Positions 50,944-59,066 of a stretch of DNA of 64,000 nucleotides are shown here, one piece after another. Under the pieces are notes generated by a model. That model was not told where the DNA came from. It saw only the letters and a list, made by a program, of their open reading frames with translations, and ran no database searches. Position 1 is the stretch's first letter; the number at the start of each line of letters is the position of its first letter. Source of the DNA: Eubacteriales bacterium (GTDB lineage: Bacteria; Bacillota; Clostridia; Christensenellales; Aristaeellaceae); NCBI GenBank assembly GCA_028705775.1, contig JAQWCW010000005.1:1-64000 (forward strand), written 5' to 3'. Position numbers and translations under genes: made by a program.

Positions 50944-51924
50944 TCATGCCGCTCTACGGCGGCGAAGTCCTGTTTTTTCCTTGGGTATGCTCACGGCGAC
51001 AACAGCGCAGGAAGCGAAGAAGGCGAGCATGAACAAGGTCATAACAATGTAAACAGCCGTCGAATCGTTGCCCGCGTCAAGCGCGTACTCGCAGGCGATT
51101 CCGGCGGCTATCGCGCAGGCGGAAACGGTGGAGCATATAATAAGCTTTATGCGCGCTTTCGGCAGACGCTTGAACGCCTCCAGAGCGGAAAAAATGAAGA
51201 TTACACCGACAAGCACCATTGCAAGCACCTGCTCGATTCGCACAAAGCCCGCCATCATATAGCTGTTCTCGTCCTGACGGACGGACTGCAAAAGCACATC
51301 CGCAAGGCAGTAGAAGGCGAGAGGAAGGCGAAGCACATATTTGCCCGCGCCGCGCCCGAGCAGCAGGAGGGAAGCGGCAAACGCAAGCAGGGCAAAGAAA
51401 AGCTCATAAACGCATATTGCCGCGCAGGGCGTTTCCCCGCTGTCCGGAAGCGCAAACGGGAAGGACGCGAGAACGCCCTCCGCTTCAACGGGCGCGCCCC
51501 TTCCCACTGACGAAAAGATTTCGGGCAGGCGCATAAGCGCAAGGAAAAGCATGAAAGCGGGAAGCGCAAACGCGCCGAGCTTTTTATTTCTTGAGCGGAA
51601 CGTCCGCAAATAAAACGCGAGAAACGCGCCGTAAGCCGCGCCCCAATAGCTGAACCCGCCCTCCCAGAAACGAAGGACGGCAAGCGGCTGGTCAAGCGAA
51701 TCGGAGAGATAGTCAAAATTAAGCACGGCATAAAACAGGCGGGAAACAGCAAGCGCCGAGACTGCCATTATCATGAGCGTTACGGCGCTTCTGTCGGCGT
51801 CCGCGCCCGCAAGGCGCATACGATAAAGAAAGTATGCTCCCGAAACCGCGGCGGCGAGCGCAACGAGGAGACCGTATGCCGTTACGGTAAGAGCGCCGAA
51901 TGAAAACAAAGTGAAATTCGTCAT
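50944..51924 (-). CDS. Lgt-like integral membrane protein, divergent
   Basis: The fold and helix pattern resemble prolipoprotein diacylglyceryl transferase (Lgt): seven or more transmembrane helices and the region FWEGGFSYWGAAYGAFL, which aligns with the Lgt segment GGxSxHGG. The His expected there is Trp, and the later signature GxRxGNFxNxExxG is replaced by MRLPEIFSSVGRGAPVE. So either this is a divergent enzyme or a non-catalytic relative. The start is MTNFTLFSFG with GAGGGGGAG before it. It lies between the glycosidase pair and the ABC exporter with gaps of 10 and 8 bases. Alternative: an unrelated multi-pass protein with chance similarity. Confidence 0.65.
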   Translation of the reverse strand: MTNFTLFSFGALTVTAYGLLVALAAAVSGAYFLYRMRLAGADADRSAVTLMIMAVSALAVSRLFYAVLNFDYLSDSLDQPLAVLRFWEGGFSYWGAAYGAFLAFYLRTFRSRNKKLGAFALPAFMLFLALMRLPEIFSSVGRGAPVEAEGVLASFPFALPDSGETPCAAICVYELFFALLAFAASLLLLGRGAGKYVLRLPLAFYCLADVLLQSVRQDENSYMMAGFVRIEQVLAMVLVGVIFIFSALEAFKRLPKARIKLIICSTVSACAIAAGIACEYALDAGNDSTAVYIVMTLFMLAFFASCAVVAVSIPKEKTGLRRRRAA

Positions 51925-51934
51925 ACTCTCCCCC

Positions 51935-53140
51935 TCACTTGCCAAGCCCAAGGAGCATATTTTTGATATCCTCCTGAGTCCAGCCCGTCGACGTTACAAA
52001 GCAAATGCTGTCCGAAATGGAGCGGTCGCCCGAATGCTCGCGGGTATTTACCCTTTCCCCGCGCCATGTCATGGTCGCCGAGCCGCCTCCGTCAAGGTTA
52101 TAGGCGTTTATGCAGCCCATATCCGCCATTACCTTTGCCAAATCCCAGCAGGTGATTCCGGCGGAGGTATCCATTCGCCCGTCAACAACAACCAGCAGAT
52201 ACTCAAGCTCCCCGATTTGCCCAATCGCGGTGCGCTGATTGCTGACCCCGCTCGCGTCAAAGCTGTACGGGCGCTTTTCGGTTACAGCTCCGTCAACAAC
52301 GAGCGCAGGGCCGAAGGAAAACGCCTGATATATGTTTCCTGAAAGCTCAGAAAGCGCCTGAGTCTTATCCTCGGCGGTAATTATATGGAAATTTCCGTCA
52401 TAATCGATTACAAGCTGGTCGAGCGTTCCGGGCTTTTGCTGCAAAACCTCGCCCTGCCGGACAATGAACGCGGCCGCCTTGCGATAGGTATAGTAATCGC
52501 CGTTAATCGCAACTACGGCGTTCATTTTTGTCGCCATATCGGTTGTGCCCATTTTGGAGCTTGAGCCTATTTTGCTCGCAACGGCTGTGCGAAGCTGGCT
52601 CGGGTGCGCAATTTTGACCCGCGCGATATGGAAGGTGGCGCCGCTGATATCCTCGGTATGCACCTCGACATATATCGAATCGTCCTTGTAAACGCTGTAC
52701 ATCACCGCATCGCCGCTGAATGCGGAGCGCAGCTCCTGATAATAGTTATCCGTAATCGGAATAAGCCCCGCGGAGAAATCGTCCATCGGCAGCTCGATTA
52801 TCGGTTTCGGCTCGGGAGAAGCCGTCGGCTCCGCAGTCGGGACAAGTGTCAGCACGGGCGCGGGCAAGTCTGTCGGCTCCGGAGGGTTTTCGGTTATTTC
52901 GGGCGCGGCAAAGCCGCCGTCCTCCGCAGGCTCAGTATCGCCGATATAATCGGAATCATCGTTTTCGTCAGGCTCGTCATAGCCGTCATAATCGCCGGAA
53001 TCGCCGCCCTCGCCGAAAAGCTTCTCGGCAACGAGCTGATTATAATAATCCGCGCGCTCCTCAAGAAGGTCGGGCGCGCAGACGGTAAGGGCGAGCAATA
53101 TAACGATTGCGATTAATGCGGCAAGAGTCTGTTTCTTCAT
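51935..53140 (-). CDS. phosphodiester glycosidase (NAGPA) domain protein, long form
   Basis: The NAGPA domain (as in N-acetylglucosamine-1-phosphodiester alpha-N-acetylglucosaminidase) cuts sugar-phosphodiester bonds; bacterial members act on exopolysaccharide or wall-linked glycans. The 401-residue product has one N-terminal membrane segment (TLAALIAIVILLALTVCA), an acidic linker with a PT/PE-rich stretch (about 45-110) and the domain with AVVAINGDYYTYRKAA, TAIGQIGELEYLLVVVDGR and AYNLDGGGSATMTWRG. The ATG overlaps the TGA of the next copy upstream by one base; GGAG lies 7 bases before it. It is the clear paralogue of the following gene, so the two arose by tandem duplication. Confidence 0.85.
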   Translation of the reverse strand: MKKQTLAALIAIVILLALTVCAPDLLEERADYYNQLVAEKLFGEGGDSGDYDGYDEPDENDDSDYIGDTEPAEDGGFAAPEITENPPEPTDLPAPVLTLVPTAEPTASPEPKPIIELPMDDFSAGLIPITDNYYQELRSAFSGDAVMYSVYKDDSIYVEVHTEDISGATFHIARVKIAHPSQLRTAVASKIGSSSKMGTTDMATKMNAVVAINGDYYTYRKAAAFIVRQGEVLQQKPGTLDQLVIDYDGNFHIITAEDKTQALSELSGNIYQAFSFGPALVVDGAVTEKRPYSFDASGVSNQRTAIGQIGELEYLLVVVDGRMDTSAGITCWDLAKVMADMGCINAYNLDGGGSATMTWRGERVNTREHSGDRSISDSICFVTSTGWTQEDIKNMLLGLGK

Positions 53141-54057
53141 CACTGTTCTCCGTCAGCCACGGTTGTGGCGAAATAAATACAGTCGGAAATAGCCCTGTCG
53201 CCCTTATTGACGGGCGTATTCTGGCGCGCGTTTTTCCACACGAAGGTTGCAGAGCCGCCGCCGTCAAGATTGAACGCCTGAACGCAGCCAAGCTCCGCCA
53301 TTGCCTTTGCAAGATTCCAGCAGCTCATGCCCTTGGATTCGTCCGTTCTGCCGTCAACAACTATGAGCAGATATTCAAGCGGCCCAATCTGACCGATTGC
53401 GGAGCGCTGATTTGTTCTTCCGGACGCGTCAAAGGTATAGTCCTTCTTCTCCTGAACAACGCCGTCAACGACAAGCGCCGGTCCGAAGGTGAAGGACTGA
53501 TAAATATTCCCTTCGTATGAAGCGACTTCCTTATTCTTATCCTCGCCGATAATGATATGGAAATCGCCGTTATAATCAATTATAAGCTGGTCAAGCACGG
53601 AGCTTGGCTTTGCCTTGATAAGCTTGCTCTGGCGCGCGACAAAGGACGCCGCCTTGCGATATGTATAGTAGTCCCCGCTTATCGCGACAACGGCGTTCAG
53701 CATTTTTGCCATATTGGTCGTTCCGAGCTTTGATTTGCTGCTGATTTCGGAGGCGACGGCTGTGCGGAGCTGGCTTGCGTCGGCAATCCTGACGCGCGCT
53801 ATATGGCAGTCCGCGTTATACATCCTGCGCGTATAAACCTCGCAGAATATGCTTTCGTCGCTGTAACAGGAAACCAGCACGCTCGCTCCGTCAATTTCGC
53901 GAAGCTCCATATAGTAGCCGGATTCGGACGGCGCTTCGCCGACAGAAAAATCGTCCGTAGGAAGCTTATCCGTTGCGGTAAGCTCCTTTTCCTCAGCAAG
54001 CGCCGAGGAAAGCGGAAGCAAAAGAAGCGCAAGAAACAGCGCAATAAGCCTCCTCAT
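53140..54057 (-). CDS. phosphodiester glycosidase (NAGPA) domain protein, short form
   Basis: A 305-residue secreted protein with a signal peptide (LIALFLALLLLPLSSALAE) and the same domain as its neighbour: AVVAISGDYYTYRKAA, SAIGQIGPLEYLLIVVDGR and AFNLDGGGSATFVWKN. In the first motif the neighbour has NGD where this one has SGD; otherwise the active-site region is very similar. It lacks the membrane helix and the long acidic linker, so it should be released and not anchored. It overlaps the glycosyltransferase gene upstream by four bases (ATGA). Having one anchored and one free copy in tandem suggests work at two places in the envelope. Confidence 0.85.
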   Translation of the reverse strand: MRRLIALFLALLLLPLSSALAEEKELTATDKLPTDDFSVGEAPSESGYYMELREIDGASVLVSCYSDESIFCEVYTRRMYNADCHIARVRIADASQLRTAVASEISSKSKLGTTNMAKMLNAVVAISGDYYTYRKAASFVARQSKLIKAKPSSVLDQLIIDYNGDFHIIIGEDKNKEVASYEGNIYQSFTFGPALVVDGVVQEKKDYTFDASGRTNQRSAIGQIGPLEYLLIVVDGRTDESKGMSCWNLAKAMAELGCVQAFNLDGGGSATFVWKNARQNTPVNKGDRAISDCIYFATTVADGEQ

Positions 54058-55169
54058 TGCTTGTCCCCCTTTTCCTCACCGAAAACCCACCGCCTGCAAA
54101 GCTGATAATTCAGGAAGAACAGCACGGTATCGACAACCGCCTTAATCATCGTCTGCGCAAACGAGGTGTCAACCCTGCTTGAGCGGATTTCAAACGAGAA
54201 CGCGCCGGTTATAAAGTAAACGCAGAGCGAGGAAACGATAAGCACGCCCACAGCAAGCACAGCATATCTCGCCGCCGCGCGCTTGTTATCGCCCTTGAAG
54301 CCGAAAACATGGTCGCGGTTAATCATGAAATTGACGCAGGCGGAGCAGGTACGGGCTATGAGCGTAGCGGCAAGCAGGGTAAGCCATCTTGAATCGTTCG
54401 GGAAAACCCACGCGCAAAGGCGGTTGAAAATAAGCAAATCAACCAGCGTTGCGGCGCAGGAGCTTAGAATATACTTGAAAAACGAGGCGAGAATAACCTT
54501 ATAGATGCGATAGCTGTCGCGCACGGGATGAAAGTGCGTTCCCTCATTATTATTCTCGTATACGGTCGTGATAGGCTCAACGATTACGGGAAGCTTCTTC
54601 CGCGCGGCATAGATGAGCATTTCCATCTCGTACTCGTATCTTTCGCCCCTGACTGAAGCCATGTCGGTCAGAAGCGACGCGGGAAAGGCGCGAAGCCCCG
54701 TCTGCGTATCGGGAAGGTTAAGCCCGTGCGTCCAGCGGAATATAACCGTCGTCAGCTTATTTCCAAAGCGGCTCTTTGGCGGAATATCGGGGCGCGAAAA
54801 ATCTCGGCTGCCCAGAAGGAGAGCCGGCTCGGCAAGCTTTCCCGCGATTTCGGAAAGCTTCAGGATATCGGCGGGCAGGTGCTGCCCGTCGCTGTCCGCC
54901 GTCACGATGATTTCGGCGTCCTCCACATTATCCTTTATATATGAGAAAGCGGTCTTGAGCGCAGCGCCCTTTCCCCTGTTCTTTTCATGCACGAGCACGA
55001 GCGTTTTCGGCATTGCGCGAAGCACGTCAAACACGCCCCTGTACTCCGGCGCGCTGCCGTCGTCAACGGCGACAACAAGGTCGATTCCTGCATCTATAAG
55101 CTTCTGCGCGTACTCGGCAAGCACGCCTGCCGGATTGAGCGCGGGTATAACAACCACTGTCTTTGGCAT
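54054..55169 (-). CDS. glycosyltransferase 2 fused to GtrA membrane domain
   Basis: Residues 1-225 form a family-2 glycosyltransferase with VVAVDDGSAP, HEKNRGKGAALKTAF and VTADSDGQHLP (acidic metal motif), and NLPDTQTGLRAFP, as in dolichol-phosphate or polyprenyl-phosphate sugar synthases. Residues about 232-371 form a four-helix GtrA domain (FFKYILSSCAATLVDLLIF, CVNFMINRDHVF), often involved in flipping polyprenyl-phosphate sugars. So the protein may both make and move a lipid-linked sugar. AAGGAAGG lies 7 bases before the ATG. It has downstream overlap with the glycosidase pair, which fits a glycan module. Confidence 0.9.
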   Translation of the reverse strand: MPKTVVVIPALNPAGVLAEYAQKLIDAGIDLVVAVDDGSAPEYRGVFDVLRAMPKTLVLVHEKNRGKGAALKTAFSYIKDNVEDAEIIVTADSDGQHLPADILKLSEIAGKLAEPALLLGSRDFSRPDIPPKSRFGNKLTTVIFRWTHGLNLPDTQTGLRAFPASLLTDMASVRGERYEYEMEMLIYAARKKLPVIVEPITTVYENNNEGTHFHPVRDSYRIYKVILASFFKYILSSCAATLVDLLIFNRLCAWVFPNDSRWLTLLAATLIARTCSACVNFMINRDHVFGFKGDNKRAAARYAVLAVGVLIVSSLCVYFITGAFSFEIRSSRVDTSFAQTMIKAVVDTVLFFLNYQLCRRWVFGEEKGDKQ

Positions 55170-55199
55170 CCAAGTACCTTCCTTAAAGGAGCGGCGTCA

Positions 55200-56636
55200 T
55201 CAGTGAACGGTAGCGTAGGTATCCAGATAATCAACCATCATCGGCGCGTAATCGTATCCGGCGGCGATGGATAGATAACCTGTAATAGTATCGCGTCCCG
55301 CAAGCCTGAACCGCTCATTTTCGTAATAGGAGGAAAGCGCGTAAGTAAGATCGTCCCCCACGGCCGAATACAAATCCGTAAACACAGCCGCCCCTCGATT
55401 GTACACCACTATCCGATATTCGTAAAGGTCTGAGAAAAAATTGAGCGGACTGCCGGGCGTTGCGTTTCTGGGAAGGGTAAGTCGGTAGGACGCGCCGACG
55501 GTATCGTTATACAGCTCCTGCATAGCGTCCTTTCCGTGTACCTTTTCCGTAAACAAAAGCGCGGAAAACTCGCTTAACGCCGCGTTCTGCCACGGGTTAT
55601 TGATGCGGTCGCTCCCGACGGCGCAGCCCCACCATTGCCGCGCTGCTTCGCGCGCAACGGTAATTTCAATATCGGAGGAATCGGAAATAAAGCTGAGCGC
55701 AGGATTGTCAGCGCCGTCGCAGCCGTCGGGAAGCCCGACATAGGCGAGCGAATATACAGAATACGGGTATTCTCCGAACAAGCCGGAATAAACCTCAAGC
55801 GCCTTTTTCGCATTTTTCACATACTCGCCCGCGGTATTTCCGCTCGTGGCATAAGCGCGGATAAGGGTATTGCCGAAAGCGTCCTCGGAAACGGAATATT
55901 TATCGGAAAACGCAAGCGCCAAATCGCGCGCGGCAGGCATATAAAGCGAGTATGTTTTCATGCCCGCCTCATGCTTTTCCGAAGTTATTTCAGCGCCGCA
56001 GGCAAGCGTAAGCTCCTCAGGCAGAGAGATTTCAGCATTAAAATTAACGCACTCAAAGTAAAACGGGTCGCCTAAGGCGCTGTACTCGTCCTGCCTGTAT
56101 GCCCCGTTTTCATATTTGGCAGGCAGCACAAAGGCGTTGCTGACGGCATAAATCCCGTCATGCAGCCCGAAGCGCGATGCGCAGACGGGTATTGAAAGCC
56201 TCAGGCGCATTGATATTGTAACAGTTTCGTTCTCCGCAAGCTCGCGGTGAATATAGAGGACTGTTTTTGCCTCGTCAAGATACGAAACGGCGGCATACTC
56301 GCCGTTAACGGTCAAATCGCTTATGTACGCCCCGCCGTTTTTCTGAATCGGTGCGGGCGCGGTATCAGAGGTCAGGTAAGCGTTTGCCATCGCGCGCAGG
56401 CAGATGTACGGAAGCGCGATTCCTTCACGGTTCGTCAGCGTTATTTCCTCCTGCCCGTATAAAGCGCCGCTTTCCTCATCAAAGGTCATTTCAAGCAAAA
56501 CCGCGTCAAGCCCCTTCGCCGCCTCCCTCGTGCTTTCGGGAAGGGAAAACGAAAGCTGACGCCTCGGCAGGAAAACAAGCAGCGCGGCAGTTATAAGCGC
56601 GGCGGCGATTATTATGATAAGCAGCCGTTTTTTCAA
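55200..56636 (-). CDS. membrane-anchored M1-type peptidase homologue without zinc ligands
   Basis: The N-terminal segment LLIIIIAAALITAALLVFL is a membrane anchor, and the rest resembles the M1 aminopeptidase layout: beta domain, GADNPAL in place of the GAMEN loop, then the catalytic helix. There the HExxHxWxG motif reads REAARQWWG (residues 329-337): the Glu is kept but both zinc His are Arg. A later Glu (SEF, 356) is near the third ligand. It should therefore not be an active zinc peptidase and may bind peptides or act as a sensor. The gene overlaps helD by four bases, so translation is coupled. Confidence 0.8.
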   Translation of the reverse strand: MKKRLLIIIIAAALITAALLVFLPRRQLSFSLPESTREAAKGLDAVLLEMTFDEESGALYGQEEITLTNREGIALPYICLRAMANAYLTSDTAPAPIQKNGGAYISDLTVNGEYAAVSYLDEAKTVLYIHRELAENETVTISMRLRLSIPVCASRFGLHDGIYAVSNAFVLPAKYENGAYRQDEYSALGDPFYFECVNFNAEISLPEELTLACGAEITSEKHEAGMKTYSLYMPAARDLALAFSDKYSVSEDAFGNTLIRAYATSGNTAGEYVKNAKKALEVYSGLFGEYPYSVYSLAYVGLPDGCDGADNPALSFISDSSDIEITVAREAARQWWGCAVGSDRINNPWQNAALSEFSALLFTEKVHGKDAMQELYNDTVGASYRLTLPRNATPGSPLNFFSDLYEYRIVVYNRGAAVFTDLYSAVGDDLTYALSSYYENERFRLAGRDTITGYLSIAAGYDYAPMMVDYLDTYATVH

Positions 56637-58828
56637 TTCTCCGCCTCCGTTTCATCAGAAATAAGAGCGCTCAGCACGCCCGAATAAACGATTGTTTCTT
56701 CATGCAGCGCGCGGGTCAAAGCCACATAGAGCAAACGCGCGACGGCGGAAGTATCATCCCACATTTCCGCGCCCGCCTCCGCAATAATCACGGAATCGAA
56801 TTCAAGCCCCTTAACAAGGGTTGCGGGAATAATCATGACTCCGGCGGAATACTCCGTATCCTTTTCCGTTATCAGCTTTGCCTGAAGCCGCGCGCCGATT
56901 GCCTTATGAAGCGCCCCCGCTTCCTTTGACGAGCGCTCGATAATCGCAATGCTGTGCATTCCGCCTTGCGCGGCGCTTTCGGCTGCTTCCGCTATTATTC
57001 TCAGTCTGTCCGCCGCAGACTCGGCATGAAGGTATGTAACCGGCTTTCCGTGGCGAAGCACGGGCCTAATCCTCTGCTGCCCCGAAACGGGATGCCGCAT
57101 TGCGGCTCTTGCCGCAACCGTCATAATTTCAACGGTGCTTCGGTAGCTGGTTTCAAGATAGCTCATTGCAGCTTCGGGCAAAACTCCGTCCGAAATCTCT
57201 CGCCAGTCCGTAAGCCCCTCGGCGGCATGAACGCCCTGCATCAAATCCCCTACGAGGGTAAAGCTTTGGTGCGCGGCGTAGTCCCTGAGGGCGCGGTATG
57301 CGTTGCCGGAAAGGTCTTGCGCTTCGTCAACCACAATATGCCTTATGTCCGGCTTCCTTACGGAATACAGCGCGCGGTGAATCGTCATCAGAAGCGGCAA
57401 ATCGCACTCGTCGGCGCGCCCGTTTTTCAGCTCTTCGATGTCCTGTGCAAGAATTTCCGCTTCCGGCAAACTCCCGTAAACGCGTGCAAGCAGCTCCTCG
57501 CCGGTCAGATGACCGAATTCAAGCATTGCGGCGTCAGGATATGCCTCCGCCTGCTTTCTCAGCTCGGCAATCCGGCTTTCCTGCGCGCTGAAGAGGCTTC
57601 GCGCCTTCTGCCGCCTCTCCTCGCCGTCCGGAAGCCGCGTCATCAGCCTGTCAAGGCGCGCTCGCATATCCTTCTCCGCCGCCTCCTCGTATTTGTCTGA
57701 CAGCCGCGAAAGGCGCGTGACAATATACTTGCGCATTTCGCGCGTCCTATCGTACAGAGGGAAATTCCGCAGGTCGCCTAAGTAGTATTCCGCCATTTCC
57801 GCCTTTGTAAGCACGGTTGTGCCGAGAAAAGTCAAGTCCTTCTCAGGCAGAATTTCGCGCTCATAGCCCTTCAGGAAGGAAAGCGCAGCCTCATAAGCGC
57901 TGCTTCTGCCCTTGATTTCAAGGCGGCGCTCAAGCTCGTTTCTTTTTTCAGCCGTCATCCTCGTTCTCGCGTCCAGAGAAACGCTCGCCCTGAGCTTCGG
58001 AAACCGCTTGCCCATTACCTTTTTGCAGAGCAGCACGAAGGTCGTCTGCTTAACCTCGTCAACGCCGAGGTCAGGCAGAACGGACGATATATAGTCGAGA
58101 AAGAGCGGGTTCGGCGCAAGAATCATCATCTGCGAGGGCAAGAGCGTTTTCTGATTCGCGTAAAGCAGATAGGCGATTCTGTGCAGGGCTATCGTCGTCT
58201 TTCCGCTTCCCGCAACGCCCTGCACGATAAGCGGCTTCATAGGATGACGGATTACGATATTCTGCTCCGCCTGTATTGTGGTAACGATGTCCTTGAGCCT
58301 ATCGCCCGACGTCTGCGAAAGCGCGTTTCTAAGGAAAACGTCGTTCGTCATGATTCCTGCGTCCTGCGCCGAAAGCAGCTTCCCGCCGGAAACGGACAGC
58401 AGGCGCTTTAAGGTAAGCTCCGCGCTCAGCCTGCCCTCCGGCGTTTCATAATCAACCCTTCCCACCTGTCCGGAATAGTAGAGATTGGCTATCGGCGCGC
58501 GCCAGTCAGCAACCACAATCTCATTTTCGGGCGTTTTCATTACGCCCCAGCGTCCGATGTACACGCTCTGCGCGCCGTCCATGGAGTCGTTATAGTCAAG
58601 ATGCGCAAAATACGCCTGCCGCTGGCTGAGATAAAGGCGGTGCATAGTGTCAAGACAAAAGCGCAGATGATTGAGCCTTACCACCTCGTCGGGGTCGCCG
58701 CCCTCAACGGTGATAACCCTATGTTCATCCGCCTTCGCTCCCGTTTCCGCCTCCAGCTTTTCCTTTTCGGAAACGATAACGGCAAGCGTTTCATCAAGAT
58801 GCCCTTGCTCCAGCGCCATTATATCCAT
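56633..58828 (-). CDS. HelD-type UvrD/Rep helicase-like RNA polymerase remodelling factor
   Basis: HelD removes stalled or hibernating RNA polymerase from DNA. The start at MDIMALEQGH has GAGGAGG 9 bases before it. The N-terminal coiled arm is followed by the typical IGRWGV, VADWRAPIANLYY and YYSGQVGRVDYETPEG region, then Walker A GVAGSGKTT, the lineage motif LAPNPLFLDYIS, motif II VVDEAQD, and the late VALTRAL. Length 731 fits. It heads a nine-gene run of mostly envelope genes, with ATGA overlap to the next gene; whether the role is housekeeping, riding on the same promoter, or antibiotic-response linked is open. Confidence 0.9.
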   Translation of the reverse strand: MDIMALEQGHLDETLAVIVSEKEKLEAETGAKADEHRVITVEGGDPDEVVRLNHLRFCLDTMHRLYLSQRQAYFAHLDYNDSMDGAQSVYIGRWGVMKTPENEIVVADWRAPIANLYYSGQVGRVDYETPEGRLSAELTLKRLLSVSGGKLLSAQDAGIMTNDVFLRNALSQTSGDRLKDIVTTIQAEQNIVIRHPMKPLIVQGVAGSGKTTIALHRIAYLLYANQKTLLPSQMMILAPNPLFLDYISSVLPDLGVDEVKQTTFVLLCKKVMGKRFPKLRASVSLDARTRMTAEKRNELERRLEIKGRSSAYEAALSFLKGYEREILPEKDLTFLGTTVLTKAEMAEYYLGDLRNFPLYDRTREMRKYIVTRLSRLSDKYEEAAEKDMRARLDRLMTRLPDGEERRQKARSLFSAQESRIAELRKQAEAYPDAAMLEFGHLTGEELLARVYGSLPEAEILAQDIEELKNGRADECDLPLLMTIHRALYSVRKPDIRHIVVDEAQDLSGNAYRALRDYAAHQSFTLVGDLMQGVHAAEGLTDWREISDGVLPEAAMSYLETSYRSTVEIMTVAARAAMRHPVSGQQRIRPVLRHGKPVTYLHAESAADRLRIIAEAAESAAQGGMHSIAIIERSSKEAGALHKAIGARLQAKLITEKDTEYSAGVMIIPATLVKGLEFDSVIIAEAGAEMWDDTSAVARLLYVALTRALHEETIVYSGVLSALISDETEAEN

Positions 58829-58967
58829 CTCTTTGTCCCTCCTCATCCGTCGCGAAAGTCAAAGCCGCAAAACAGCCGAGCGCGCTAACCGCCTCGGTTA
58901 TCAGCAGCTTTATCGTCAGTTATCTCTTGCATTTCGGTGCTATGCCCTCACGGGCAGCGTATTTTTT

Positions 58968-58996
58968 AGAATACCGCATTCGCCTCCCCGTGTCAA
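58968..58996 (-). promoter_or_regulatory. promoter of the nine-gene operon
   Basis: Minus strand TTGACA (58996-58991), 17-base spacer, TATTCT (58973-58968). It leaves a leader of about 130 bases before helD. Confidence 0.7.
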
Positions 58997-59006
58997 TCCC
59001 AAAATT

Positions 59007-59046
59007 CCAAAAACAAAAACCGAGCCGCTTGCATGAGCGGCTCGGT
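59007..59046 (-). terminator. intrinsic terminator of the methyltransferase-uxaB unit
   Basis: ACCGAGCCGCT (59046-59036 on minus) pairs perfectly with AGCGGCTCGGT (59029-59019), then TTTTTGTTTTT. Confidence 0.92.
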
Positions 59047-59066
59047 CAATAAGTAAAATTTCGGGC

